Shown: positions 42,086 through 50,874, numbered from the stretch's first letter. The stretch: 64,000 nt of DNA from Nitrososphaerota archaeon (GCA_029784795.1 JAFMAW010000002.1:62001-126000), one strand, 5' to 3'. Numbers and translations: made by a program. Notes: generated by a model not told the origin, from the sequence alone.

Positions 42086-42936
42086 GTACAATAACTCTTG
42101 CTTGATTAACCTAATGTCGAATCCTTCATCATCAAGTGTAGGAGACCACGTCGCATTATCTATCTACATCTCAGGAGGGAATACATGGTTTCCAAGTTGA
42201 CGATTTGACTAACGGCGCGCTTACCTATACGACGGTGACGGGCACGAGCGACTGGTCATACAACGAGTTCCAGACTATGGCGGAAGCGCAATGCGAAGGT
42301 TGTTCAATCGGAAGTCTGACTTACGAGAACTCTTTCCTAACTACACCGAGCGGTTCGATCGTGTATATCGCGACAGGATCCTCCAGCCTCACTGGGGTAT
42401 CGCCTTATGGTAGTGCCTGTGCCACCTCATCCTACTCCGGTTTGAGTACTTGGACGAACTCTCCGAGCTACGGCCACTCCGAACCATGGTTCACCACCGA
42501 AGGAACTTGCGCTTATGCTGTGACCTCAGACGGGTTCACGGGGAGCGGGTCTGTCTCCAATGTTGGTTACATTCCAGGCGGTCCGGATGGCAATTCAGCA
42601 AACCTCCATGCAGCAAACAGTGGAGATTCGTCGTATGCCGTCCTCACGTTCGGGACTCAGATTACTACAGGCGCGACACTCTGGATAGACGGCTATTCCT
42701 ACAACAATGGTAACGGCGCGTACTACAGCACAATTGACGTATACTACTCAGCAGATGGCTCGATATGGTACGCCTTCACAGACAATCCGTATCACTTGAA
42801 GCCATCTTCCACAAACACTCCTTCATGGATTCAGATTGGAAAGACGAGTAATGTCAAGGCAGTATACGTTGAAGTCGTCGCAATCGATGGCTCTCAGAGT
42901 GGCGGGAATAGTACTAGTGTAGCGTCTCTTAATTAG
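42086..42936 (+). pseudogene. Secreted surface-protein relic, 5' truncated and frameshifted
   Basis: The upstream frame (to about 42190) gives LMSNPSSSSVGDHVALSIYI, then SGGNTWF, and shifts one base at the TTT run near 42189 into QVDDLTNGALTYTTVTGTSD to the stop at 42936. Together it reads as the beta-rich C-terminal part of a Ser/Thr/Gly-rich extracellular protein, with a TMAEAQCEGCSIGSLTYENS segment like G1-type (eqolisin) peptidase-like archaeal proteins. No signal peptide remains. The main piece (QVDD onwards) is long and intact, so a shorter expressed protein from TTG 42205 is conceivable, though secretion would be lost. Confidence 0.55.
42913..42930 (+). repeat. Imperfect direct repeat flanking the IS630 element, left copy
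   Basis: ACTAGTGTAGCGTCT matches ACTAGTTAGCGTCT at 44091-44104 with one extra base. The two copies flank the IS630 insertion at a distance of about 10 and 20 bp and could be a pre-existing duplication. Confidence 0.45.
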
Positions 42937-42939
42937 CTA

Positions 42940-44069
42940 GCATTATTATATACAAACCCCTCCAAGCCCTACTGCATGAGGATAGCTCCTCTTGTGGAAT
43001 TGAATGCTGAGGAGCGAAGCCAGCTCACGAGGTGGTCTCACGGCCGCTCCACGCCTCAGAGGCTGGTCCTTCGTTCGAGGATCGCTCTCCTCGCAGCCAG
43101 AGGATGGGAGAACAGACGGATTGCCAGAGGACTCAAGACCAACCAACACACGGTATCGCTCTGGCGAAGTCGCTTCGCCTCTCAGCGATGCGAAGGGATA
43201 GAGAGGGACGCTCCCCGCGCAGGAAGGAAGCCGCGGCTAAGCAAGAAGAAGATCGACGAGATAATCCAGACTACCCTCCAGACCAAGCCGAGAGGGGCCA
43301 CACATTGGAGCACGCGCACCCTGGCCAGGGAGGTGGGCGTGAGCCGCGCTACTGTCAGCAGGGTCTGGAGGAGCCACAGGATCCAACCTCATCGGGAACG
43401 CTCCTTCAAGCTGAGCAGGGACCCGAGGTTCAACGAGAGGGTCACTGACGTGGTCGGTCTGTACATGAACCCTCCAGATAAGGCCGTGGTGGTCTGCGTC
43501 GACGAGAAGACGGGGATACAGGCGCTGGACAGGAGCCAGACCGTCCTCCCTCTCCGCCCCGGCGTGCCTACGCCCCTCTCCTGGGAGTATGAGAGGAACG
43601 GGACGGTTGACCTCTTTGCCGCACTCAACATACTCAATGGAACGGTCATGGCGGAGTTCCACCACAGGCACCGCCATCAGGAGTTCCTCATCTTCCTTCG
43701 CAGGATAGAGGAGAGCGTCCCCAGAGAGCTCGATGTGCACATGGTCTTGGACAACTACGGAACCCACACCCAGCCGGATGTGGAGAGATGGTTCGCGAGA
43801 CATCCTCGCTACAAGCTTCACTTCACTCCCACCGATGCCTCGTGGCTCAACATGGTCGAGGCGTGGCTGGGCATCCTGACGAAGAAGCAGATCAGGAGGA
43901 ACTCGTTCAGGAACGTTAGGGAGCTCACGAAGGCAATAACCGAGTTCGTCGCGGAGTATCAGAAGAATCCTCGCCCGTTCGTATGGACCGTCAACGCGAA
44001 TGAGATTCTGAGGAAGGTCGCGAAGCTACGACAGCTGCAGGCCAAGTAACACGTCCATCAGGATAATGC
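42940..44069 (+). mobile_element. Complete IS630-family insertion sequence
   Basis: The element of about 1130 bp begins GCATTAT and ends ATAATGC, a perfect inverted repeat, and both ends are followed by TA (42938-42939 and 44070-44071), the target duplication expected from IS630 elements. The outer bases read CTAG on both sides. It carries one intact transposase gene with its own TATA-like box (TTATTATATAC) and inserted directly behind a surface-protein relic. Confidence 0.85.
42976..44049 (+). CDS. IS630-family transposase
   Basis: 357 residues, intact. N-terminal paired HTH (RIARGLKTNQHTVSLWRSRF and TLAREVGVSRATVSRVWRSH), then the DDE catalytic core: Asp176 (VVCVDEKT), Asp259 (HMVLDNYGTH) and Glu295 (WLNMVEAWLG), the last two 36 positions apart, as in DD35E enzymes. 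AT-rich promoter directly before the ATG. Likely active since no lesion is seen. Confidence 0.95.
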   Translation: MRIAPLVELNAEERSQLTRWSHGRSTPQRLVLRSRIALLAARGWENRRIARGLKTNQHTVSLWRSRFASQRCEGIERDAPRAGRKPRLSKKKIDEIIQTTLQTKPRGATHWSTRTLAREVGVSRATVSRVWRSHRIQPHRERSFKLSRDPRFNERVTDVVGLYMNPPDKAVVVCVDEKTGIQALDRSQTVLPLRPGVPTPLSWEYERNGTVDLFAALNILNGTVMAEFHHRHRHQEFLIFLRRIEESVPRELDVHMVLDNYGTHTQPDVERWFARHPRYKLHFTPTDASWLNMVEAWLGILTKKQIRRNSFRNVRELTKAITEFVAEYQKNPRPFVWTVNANEILRKVAKLRQLQAK

Positions 44070-44090
44070 TAGATCTGTTAGAGACACTAC

Positions 44091-44108
44091 ACTAGTTAGC
44101 GTCTTCTT
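44091..44108 (+). repeat. Imperfect direct repeat flanking the IS630 element, right copy
   Basis: See the entry at 42913-42930. Confidence 0.45.
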
Positions 44109-44580
44109 GGCACGCCCGGAAACTATGGTTGCGGAGAACAAGTCAATGACATTTGGAGAGCTAATCAAATTATCCAAGATAGAAGAGGCTGTGGAGATGA
44201 TTGCTGAACGGCGTGCAAAGGAGATTGTAGATGATGGCATAGATGAGATGGGAGAATTCCTCAAGAAGAGGTTGGGGTTAGACTATGAAAAGAGACCAGA
44301 CTGGCCTGATATCAAGGAAACGTTCTACCGACGTAACATCATAGTACACAACGATGGAGAGGCTAACGATGACTATAGGAGAAAAACTGGAAATAGCAAG
44401 GCCGGGACATTGAACGTCTCCAAATCCTATCTGGACAAGAGACTCTACTTTCTCACCCGTTTCTCTGCTGATTTCTCGAAGGACCTTGCAAAGAAATTCA
44501 TGGGAGCGTCCCTGAAGCCTCATCGGCCTGTTCCTGGCTTCAGCAGGAAGAGACTAGAAGGAATCGCAGGAACGACATAG
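44107..44580 (+). CDS. HEPN-like protein, possibly 5' truncated
   Basis: 157 residues from TTG 44107. ETFYRRNIIVHNDGEANDDY contains the R-x4-H motif (Arg76 and His81) of HEPN ribonuclease-like domains, with the surrounding RRNxIVHNxG and xDxxY typical of the HEPN group linked to defence and toxin systems. The frame stays open upstream into the IS630 end, so the native 5' end may have been cut by the insertion or by the same rearrangement. No partner gene is evident. Confidence 0.6.
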   Translation: MARPETMVAENKSMTFGELIKLSKIEEAVEMIAERRAKEIVDDGIDEMGEFLKKRLGLDYEKRPDWPDIKETFYRRNIIVHNDGEANDDYRRKTGNSKAGTLNVSKSYLDKRLYFLTRFSADFSKDLAKKFMGASLKPHRPVPGFSRKRLEGIAGTT

Positions 44581-44902
44581 CTTCTCAAATACTTTCCACA
44601 TACACAGGCACGCCCTCTCGGGCGCGGGCGGACACGCACACGAACACAGGCAGGCACAGGCAAGCTAACAGACTGACAGGCGCGGAAGCGCCTGCGGGGG
44701 GGCGCAAATTTCAACCCAGCCTAAAGTTGCTGCCTCTTTCTAGGAATCGGGGAATCGAGTTCATTCCCGCCCGTCGAGTGCGCTTTGGCTCGGAGAACTT
44801 CGGGACGCGGACGGCTTTGCCGGGGCACAGGCCGCAGTTTTGCAGGAAATCTGCATGTTATCTTGAAACACCCGTAATAACAAAGGGCCGAGGGGAGGTC
44901 TT
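44581..44902. other. Intergenic with GC-rich hairpin
   Basis: No protein-like frame. Contains CACAGGCAGGCACAGG-type short repeats and, at 44677-44694, a perfect stem CAGGCGC/GCGCCTG with a GGAA loop, a GNRA-type tetraloop that would be very stable in RNA. The right end carries the promoter (CCGTAATAAC) of the following gene. Confidence 0.5.
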
Positions 44903-45514
44903 GTGAACACAAAGCCAACGAACAAGACAATATCTCGAAACGCATTCATTGCCACAACCGCCATCCTCGTCATCCTCCTGGTGGGTACAGGGGCATACTC
45001 CCTATCCTCCATGTCGAGCAACCAGTCCGCCGTCTCGAGCGATCAGTCTACAATTTCGTCTCTCCAAGCGCAGCTCTCGCAGTCCGAGGTGACCCAACTG
45101 GCCTACGCGCACTTCGCTGCGATAGGGAGCGAGAACCTTACCGCCACGATGTCCCAATACTCCTCCAGCCCCACCCTTTACTGGGTCGTAGCGCCGTCCA
45201 GCCCGCTGAACGGCACCTACACAGGAACGAGCGCGGTGCAGGGCACCTGGACCAAGTTCTTCAAGGCGAACCCCACGGCATACTACTCCCTGTACAACTT
45301 CACAGTCAGCGTCAGTGGGAACACCGCGACCGTGAAGGCGGACGTCTGGTACGTCCTGGGAGGAGGCAAGGCCACCCTGAAGCTCCCGTATGTGCTCGTC
45401 TACACGAGCTCGGGCAGCTCGTGGCGCCTCTCGCAGGAGTACTGGGGCATACCAGGGAATCCCGGCAGGGTCTCAGCCGGGATCGTCCCGACATCCAGCA
45501 GCGTGACTGCATGA
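44903..45514 (+). CDS. Membrane-anchored NTF2/SnoaL-like protein
   Basis: 203 residues. Hydrophobic anchor at about 14-35 (NAFIATTAILVILLVGTGAYSL), a Ser/Gln-rich linker, then from about 60 a SnoaL/NTF2-like fold (VTQLAYAHFAAIGSENLTATMSQY...SSSWRLSQEYWGIPG). Predicted extracytoplasmic. Both a GAGGTC 5 bp upstream and a TATA-like CCGTAATAAC are present; start is GTG. Confidence 0.7.
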   Translation: MNTKPTNKTISRNAFIATTAILVILLVGTGAYSLSSMSSNQSAVSSDQSTISSLQAQLSQSEVTQLAYAHFAAIGSENLTATMSQYSSSPTLYWVVAPSSPLNGTYTGTSAVQGTWTKFFKANPTAYYSLYNFTVSVSGNTATVKADVWYVLGGGKATLKLPYVLVYTSSGSSWRLSQEYWGIPGNPGRVSAGIVPTSSSVTA

Positions 45515-45663
45515 ACCAAAGGAAATGGCGGGGCGGACCCCGCCACCCCCTATTTTTTCGTGGCCGTCCTTCATCAGGGAACGAACCATGACGATACGCA
45601 CAAATCAGCTACCCCGTCGCAAGGCGACGGCGGCGGGGGTTGTCATTCGAGTCACCGGACCAT

Positions 45664-45963
45664 ATGTTTTGGTGGATCGTGGTCGGGTCAAAGGGCGGGG
45701 CGATGCGCGCTAAAATCCTTCAGCTTCTCTGTGAGAGGCCGATGAACGCCAATCAGCTTTCGGACGCACTGCGCGTCAACTACCGCACCGTCACCTTTCA
45801 CCTGGAAGTTCTGCTCAAGAACGGGCTCGTGAAGGCCGAAGGCCCGAAGTATGGCCTTATGTACTTCCCCTCGCCTGTGTGCGTTGCGCGCAGAGACTTG
45901 TTGGAGAGGGTCGCGAAGGAGGGTCCTTCAGCCGCATCCTTCGAGGAGGGAGGGAAGAGATAG
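45664..45963 (+). CDS. ArsR-like winged-helix regulator
   Basis: 99 residues from ATG 45664: FWWIVVGSKGGAMRAKILQLLCERPMNANQLSDALRVNYRTVTFHLEVLLKNGLV is the pattern of archaeal ArsR-like proteins that begin with a short hydrophobic FWW motif. The upstream TTG at 45640 would add unneeded residues. The next gene, a membrane protein, starts 2 bp after its stop, so the two form a pair. Confidence 0.8.
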   Translation: MFWWIVVGSKGGAMRAKILQLLCERPMNANQLSDALRVNYRTVTFHLEVLLKNGLVKAEGPKYGLMYFPSPVCVARRDLLERVAKEGPSAASFEEGGKR

Positions 45964-45965
45964 CC

Positions 45966-46259
45966 ATGCCGCCTTTCGTTTCCATCTGGACGATTGACAT
46001 GGTTGTCGCCATCGCGAGCGCGGTTCTGATGCTGTGGGCGTTCGTCTTCTACTACGGCAAAGCCAAGAGCGTGGCCTCCAGTTTCTCAGTGGGCCTTACC
46101 CTCTTCACCGCAATATTCCTAATTCAAAACCTGCTCGCTGTCTTCTTCTACTTCCAGCTCGCCCAGAACTATTCGGCAGATGTGGCTCTTCCCATGCTTA
46201 CCCTGAACGGTCTCGGTCTCGCGGCATTCGCAACGCTGATCTGGGTCATCCGTCGGTGA
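45966..46259 (+). CDS. Small three-span membrane protein paired with the ArsR-like regulator
   Basis: 97 residues with hydrophobic segments near 8-30, 38-60 and 72-92. Translation is coupled to the regulator gene upstream. In archaea such wHTH-plus-membrane-protein pairs are common; the membrane protein may be a sensor or anchor for the regulator (inference). Confidence 0.65.
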   Translation: MPPFVSIWTIDMVVAIASAVLMLWAFVFYYGKAKSVASSFSVGLTLFTAIFLIQNLLAVFFYFQLAQNYSADVALPMLTLNGLGLAAFATLIWVIRR

Positions 46260-46395
46260 ACGAGCCCGCCGAGGGAGAGGAAGTCCCCGACCGATTTCCT
46301 CACCTGGAAGTTCCGGCTTTCCTTGATGTTCACATTCGTCTTGAATCTCGGTTGAATTGGGTTTCCAGCTGAAAGGACTTGGTCAGCCGCTTGGA

Positions 46396-46680
46396 CTAGC
46401 CGCCCACCAGCCATGTCGAGCCCTGCGTGGAAATCGTCTCGTAAGTGATTGTGCTAATCACGGGCAGATTCTTCGTCACAGAGTATGGGGTGCAGGAATA
46501 CTGGCTCCCCGACGGGCAGTAGCCCATGGAGCCGAGGCTGGTGGTCTCCGGCCCAAAGTAAGTCGCTGCGCAGGACGTCTCCCACACGGTCCCTCTCAGG
46601 GTCCCTCCGCTGGGGCAGCTGTAGGTGTAGTAGACGAGGGACGCGGCGTAGCCACGGCCGTTACCCGCCGGGTCCGGGGT
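46396..46680 (-). pseudogene. C-terminal fragment of a cysteine-containing surface protein
   Basis: Minus-strand frame from just outside the GAPDH stop: GREDPAGNGRGYAASLVYYT-like region, YYTYSCPSGGTLRGTVWETS, CAATYFGPETTSLGSMGYCP, SGSQYSCTPYSV, to the stop at 46396. It is protein-like with repeated Cys and Ser/Thr/Tyr but has no start or signal peptide. It is likely the leftover tail of a secreted protein at the island boundary. Confidence 0.4.
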
Positions 46681-46684
46681 TTCC

Positions 46685-47701
46685 CTACCTGTGCTCTATC
46701 CCCAGTGACTCGTCGGTGAGCTTCATCGACTCTTCGCGGGTGTACCCGCCGACCATGGCCCTGACTGCGTCGATGTTCTCCGGTACGACTATGGCCTCCT
46801 GGTGAACCCCCATGAAGAAGTACGCCTCGCCGTCCACCACCGTGACCGAGTCCTTCCAGACCGTGGTCTCGTAGACGTCGTTCCTGTCCCTCCCCTTCTC
46901 TCTCGCCCAGTCCATGACGTTGGCCGTGGATTTGAACCCCGCCCTGCCTTCCACCATGTTCATCCTAGGGGCCCGCTCAAGGGCCTTCACCACGTCTTCC
47001 TTCGACCCCTTCTGCTTCAGGCTCAGTATGACGCTGTGCAGGTGCATGTGGGTGGTCGGGACCTTGAACGCCATGGTGACTATCTCCAGCCCGGGGAGGA
47101 CGGTCTGTACGTCAGGGCCGTGGTGCGACGGCAGGGTGGTCGGGTCCAGGACCACGGCGTCGATGGGCCCCTTCTTCACGTCGTCAGGGTCCGTGGCCCT
47201 TCGAGCCAGGACCGCCCTCGCCCTCGTCACCCCCGGGCCCTTGTCGACAGCGCCGATGGTCCGGCAGAGCCCCGTGGTGTTGCAGGAGACGACCCTGACC
47301 GCCTGCTTCTTCGCGGCCTGCTCGAAGTTGCACTGGGCCACGAAGGAGGTCCCGGTCAGCCCGTGCTCCTCGCCCCCCTGGAAGACGGCCTTGACCCCGG
47401 CCTGGGAGTAGGCGGCCTTGTTGGCAGCCCCGATGTCCTCGGGGGCGCCATCGACCACGACGTCCACCCGCTGGAGGAGGTCGTTGAGGGTCCCCCTCAG
47501 GCTGTACCCCTCCTTGTTGAACGCCTCCAGGCTCTTCATGTCCAGGGCGTAGATGGGTATCCCCTTGCCGTCGGCCACGGCGTACTTGTAGTGCGGGTGC
47601 CCCGCCGTCACGCCGACGAGCTCCATGTCCTTCTGCTTCCTCACCGCGTCGGCGACCCGCCGCCCTATGGTCCCGTAGCCGTTCACCCCGACCCTGATCA
47701 T
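46685..47701 (-). CDS. gap: Type II glyceraldehyde-3-phosphate dehydrogenase
   Basis: 338 residues. Rossmann start VGVNGYGTIGRRVADAV, and the catalytic Cys140 in VSCNTTGLCR typical of archaeal type II enzymes; the long C-terminal part follows the family. Converts glyceraldehyde-3-phosphate to 1,3-bisphosphoglycerate, most likely in the gluconeogenic direction. Six bp after pgk on the same strand, so they are one operon. Confidence 0.95.
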   Translation of the reverse strand: MIRVGVNGYGTIGRRVADAVRKQKDMELVGVTAGHPHYKYAVADGKGIPIYALDMKSLEAFNKEGYSLRGTLNDLLQRVDVVVDGAPEDIGAANKAAYSQAGVKAVFQGGEEHGLTGTSFVAQCNFEQAAKKQAVRVVSCNTTGLCRTIGAVDKGPGVTRARAVLARRATDPDDVKKGPIDAVVLDPTTLPSHHGPDVQTVLPGLEIVTMAFKVPTTHMHLHSVILSLKQKGSKEDVVKALERAPRMNMVEGRAGFKSTANVMDWAREKGRDRNDVYETTVWKDSVTVVDGEAYFFMGVHQEAIVVPENIDAVRAMVGGYTREESMKLTDESLGIEHR

Positions 47702-47707
47702 GGCCCC

Positions 47708-48955
47708 CTAGGCGGCCTCCTGCTGTTTAAGCGGTTCGTGCTGGCTCCGCCCCCACCTCTCGGCGGCCCTCTCCAGGGCGTCGATGAGCGGGAGCCGCTT
47801 CCCCGCCAGATACTGGACCAGGGCCCCCCCGGCGGTGCTGACGTGGTCGATCTGGTCGTTGATGCCGTACTTGCGGAGGGCGGTGGAGAGGTGCCCGCCG
47901 CTGATTATGGTGGTGCCCAGCGACGACGCCATGGCCCTCAGGAGGCCTTCGGTCCCCAGGCTGAACTCCTCCCACTCGAAGGCCCCCGCGGGCCCGCTCA
48001 TGAAGACGGTCCCGGCGCCTTTGATGTAGCGCGAGAACCGGTCGACGGACTTCGACCCTATGTCGAGGACCTGGGCCGCGGAAGCGATCTGCGACGGCTC
48101 GACCTCCTTCCGCCCCCCCTCGGCCTTGACCGCCACGTCCAGCGGGAGGACGAAGCGGTCGGGGTCGTCGTCCATCAGCCTCCTCGCCCTGACCACGAAC
48201 GCCTGCTCCTTGTCCACGCCGATGTCCCCCCTGAGCTTCCCCGCTGCCTTCAGGAACACGAGCCCCACCACCCCGGAGAGGAGGACGCTGTCCGCCCTGC
48301 CGTTGGCGATCAGCGCGTCTATGGCCTCTAGGCGGTCGTTCACCTTCGCGCCCCCCAGGACGGTGACGTAGGGGCCCTTCTCCACCGTGGCTATCCTGTC
48401 AAGCATCCTCAGCTCCCTCCCTACGGTCCTCCCGGCGCAGGTGGGGACCAGGCCGGCGAACCCGATGATGGTGGGGGAGGCCCTGTGGGCCGTGGAGAAG
48501 GCGTCGAGGACGCAGGCGTCCACGTGGCCGCCGAGCCTCCTGATCAGGTGGCTCTTCTCAGCCTCGTCCGGCTTGTACTCCTGGTTCTCCTCGGCGGTGA
48601 ACCTCAGGTTGTCTAGCATGAGCACCTCCCCGTCCTGGAGGGAGTCGATCTGGGACAGCGCCTCGGGACCGAACACGTCGGGGACGAAGGCCACCTCCCT
48701 CCCGAGTATCTCGCCGAGCGCCTTGGCGTGCGCCTCGAGGCTGGTGTAGTCGGGCCTCCCGACACGCCCCTGGTGGGATGCCACCACGACCCTGGACTTC
48801 GGCAGGTCCCTCACCGTCATAGCCGCCTCCTCGAGCCTGGCCCTCTCCATCAGGGCCCCGGTCTCGGGGTGGATGGGGGTGTTGATGTCGACGCGCAGGA
48901 AGACGCGCTTCCCTCCGAGCTCGAGGTCCTCCAGAGTCAGCATCTTTATCGCCAT
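47708..48955 (-). CDS. pgk: Phosphoglycerate kinase
   Basis: 415 residues. N-terminal FLRVDINTPIH and SHQGRVG are the PGA-binding basic motif; TVLGGAKVNDRLE and TIISGGHLSTAL form the nucleotide domain and hinge. Works with the GAPDH gene that follows. TATA-like GCATATAATC lies about 35 bp before the ATG. Confidence 0.95.
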   Translation of the reverse strand: MAIKMLTLEDLELGGKRVFLRVDINTPIHPETGALMERARLEEAAMTVRDLPKSRVVVASHQGRVGRPDYTSLEAHAKALGEILGREVAFVPDVFGPEALSQIDSLQDGEVLMLDNLRFTAEENQEYKPDEAEKSHLIRRLGGHVDACVLDAFSTAHRASPTIIGFAGLVPTCAGRTVGRELRMLDRIATVEKGPYVTVLGGAKVNDRLEAIDALIANGRADSVLLSGVVGLVFLKAAGKLRGDIGVDKEQAFVVRARRLMDDDPDRFVLPLDVAVKAEGGRKEVEPSQIASAAQVLDIGSKSVDRFSRYIKGAGTVFMSGPAGAFEWEEFSLGTEGLLRAMASSLGTTIISGGHLSTALRKYGINDQIDHVSTAGGALVQYLAGKRLPLIDALERAAERWGRSQHEPLKQQEAA

Positions 48956-49052
48956 GGCGCGCCCCTTGAAGTCGCCGACGGTCAGTGATTATATGCGTTG
49001 CTGCCCTCCGGGCGTCTTCGGCCCGGGGCGCCGCCGGGGGCACGTTTCCGCC

Positions 49053-49102
49053 GTTAAGATAACGCCCCGCCCGTGGACGGGCCGGCCGCGGCTTATCCTA
49101 AC
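49053..49102. repeat. Paired inverted element, copy 1 (TTAAGATAACG...CTTATCCTAAC)
   Basis: GTTAAGATAACG at 49053 and GCTTATCCTAAC at 49091 are inverted partners with one mismatch, separated by a GC-rich centre (CCGTGGACGG). A second copy with the same design is at 57395-57445. Lies between uppP and the pgk promoter. Confidence 0.55.
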
Positions 49103-49112
49103 ACGGCCCGGG

Positions 49113-49952
49113 TTATCCGCTGACGCCTGTCAATATGCTGACGATGCCGCTCGCGAGGGCCAGGGCGCCCAGGGCGAAGGTCAGGAGCGCGATCCTCCGG
49201 CTCCCCGCGACCCTGAGCAGGAGGCCGATGAAAGCGACACCTATCACGACGCTCACCAGAACCGCGAGGACTATCACCTGAGGGGTTATGCTGACTATGG
49301 CACCTGTCACCGAGACGCCGGAGAAGAGGACCGTGACCCCGGCCGCTCCGATGGACGCGGGTATCAGGGCCAGGAAGGAGAGCTTGAACGCGTCCTTCGG
49401 GTTGATCCCGAGAAGCAGCATCGCGGACACCGTTATCCCCGACCTGCTCACGCCGGGGAGGGCGGACACCCCCTGGACGACCCCCAACAGGACCAGCTCC
49501 TTCAGCGAGAGGTCGCGCAGCCCCTTGGTCGGGACGTACCTCCCCTTGGCGTAGGTGATCAGCAGGCCGTCCCCTATCAGTATGCAGCCCAGGATTATCA
49601 TGGGGAGCCCCAGGGCGGGCCCCGACACCGACTGGACCGTCGCGTAGAGGGCGACCCCCACGAGGCCGGTGAACACGGTCACGACCAGCAGGAACTTCAG
49701 GAGCATCCTCCCCTCTTCGTCCCCCTTCCCCACGAGGGCGAGGAGGACCTTCCACACTTCGTGCCTGAAGTAGTAGGCCGCCGCTATGAACGTCCCCGCC
49801 TCGAGGAAGAGCCCGAGGGCGTAGGCCTCGTTGAAGTTCAGGCCGAAGAGGTAGGTCGACGCGATTATCACCTGGGTCTTGCTGCTCACGGGGAGCCATT
49901 CGCTCACCCCTTGCACTATGCCTAGGACGATGCCGAGTAGCCAGCTAGACAT
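49113..49952 (-). CDS. uppP: Undecaprenyl-diphosphatase family (UppP/BacA) lipid phosphatase
   Basis: 279 residues, about eight spans. GVSEWLPVSSKTQ and the catalytic PGVSRSG motif are both intact. In archaea the lipid carrier is expected to be dolichyl- or polyprenyl-diphosphate used for glycan assembly. A TATA-like GTTTTAAGC precedes the ATG by about 30 bp. Confidence 0.92.
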   Translation of the reverse strand: MSSWLLGIVLGIVQGVSEWLPVSSKTQVIIASTYLFGLNFNEAYALGLFLEAGTFIAAAYYFRHEVWKVLLALVGKGDEEGRMLLKFLLVVTVFTGLVGVALYATVQSVSGPALGLPMIILGCILIGDGLLITYAKGRYVPTKGLRDLSLKELVLLGVVQGVSALPGVSRSGITVSAMLLLGINPKDAFKLSFLALIPASIGAAGVTVLFSGVSVTGAIVSITPQVIVLAVLVSVVIGVAFIGLLLRVAGSRRIALLTFALGALALASGIVSILTGVSG

Positions 49953-50133
49953 GGAACGGTGGCGGGTCCTCTTTCACGCGGCTTAAAACGTTCTTTCACG
50001 CCGAGGCCGTCCGCGGCCCTGGCCCTGCGAGCCCCGGACGCTCCGCTCCTGCTCCCGGCGGGCCCTGGACCGCACCGTAGCTTCCCGTGCACTGTTCATA
50101 AAGCCGCGGGGGAGTAGGCTGACCGGAAGTTCA

Positions 50134-50472
50134 GTGCAAAACGGTACTCTGACGAACATCTTCTGGGGCCTGTTCCTGATCTGGTTCGGCATAGTGGCCG
50201 CCTGGCTTCGGGGGGACCTGTTCGCCACGGTCAACTCCCCCCTCTTCGCCTTCGGGACGGGGGCCCTCCTCCTGGTGATGAACCTGACCAGGTCGGTCCT
50301 GAGGCTGAGGCTCAGCATCCTGACCATAGGGCTGGGGTTGATACTAGTGATAGCCAACGCCTTCCAGCTCTTCTTCGGCGAGGCTGTGCCGTTCCTCCCT
50401 GAGCTCCTCATCATAGCAGGGGTCGCGCTGGTCATAGGCGCCTTCAGGACCAGGAACTTCCAGACCTACTGA
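50134..50472 (+). CDS. Small four-span membrane protein
   Basis: 112 residues, almost entirely hydrophobic, with spans near 7-25, 35-50, 60-75 and 85-103. GTG start about 30 bp after a TATA-like TTCATAAAGC. Resembles small archaeal membrane proteins of unknown function (LiaF-TM-like in spacing). Confidence 0.6.
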   Translation: MQNGTLTNIFWGLFLIWFGIVAAWLRGDLFATVNSPLFAFGTGALLLVMNLTRSVLRLRLSILTIGLGLILVIANAFQLFFGEAVPFLPELLIIAGVALVIGAFRTRNFQTY

Positions 50473-50484
50473 GCCCCCGGAGGC

Positions 50485-50874
50485 TCAGGCGAACCCGTGG
50501 GACCTGTAGTGCACCACGTAGAGCTCTTCGTAGGGGGTGACGAAGGGGCAGAAGGGGCACTTGAACAGGTTGTCAGGGAGCAGCTGGCCCGTGTCCTTCC
50601 GCCCCCTGGACCTCGAGAGAGGGTCGGAGGAGTGCACCACTATCGAGCCCTCCGACGCCTCCACCGACCACTCCGCGGAGTCCTTGCGCCTCGACGCGAA
50701 GCCCTTCACGATCTCCATCACTTCGTCCGGGGACGGCTCCCCTGACAGCGCGTCGAGCACGATCCTGGTCCCGTTGATCAGGGCGACCGCCTTCCCGGCG
50801 AGGCCGTCCGAGATCGCCGAGGCGAGGGCTATCTGCTCGTCGACTGTCATCTCCCCGCATTCGACGCCGATCAT
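50485..50874 (-). CDS. Protein with a C-terminal C2H2-type zinc finger
   Basis: 129 residues. The N-terminal part (DEQIALASAISDGLAGKAVALINGTRIVLDA) is an unassigned alpha/beta segment; the C-terminus FKCPFCPFVTPYEELYVVHYRSHGF is a C2H2 finger with CxxC and HxxxxH. Single-finger proteins occur in archaea and may bind nucleic acids or proteins. A small ORF lies 25 bp upstream on the same strand. Confidence 0.65.
   Translation of the reverse strand: MIGVECGEMTVDEQIALASAISDGLAGKAVALINGTRIVLDALSGEPSPDEVMEIVKGFASRRKDSAEWSVEASEGSIVVHSSDPLSRSRGRKDTGQLLPDNLFKCPFCPFVTPYEELYVVHYRSHGFA

Noticed and set aside
42940..44580. HEPN-like gene as IS630 cargo
   Set aside because: It begins outside the inverted repeat end and TA duplication, so it is not part of the element.
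46802..48331. Long plus-strand open frame opposite gap and pgk
   Set aside because: Antisense shadow of two well-supported enzymes; residue composition is low-complexity.
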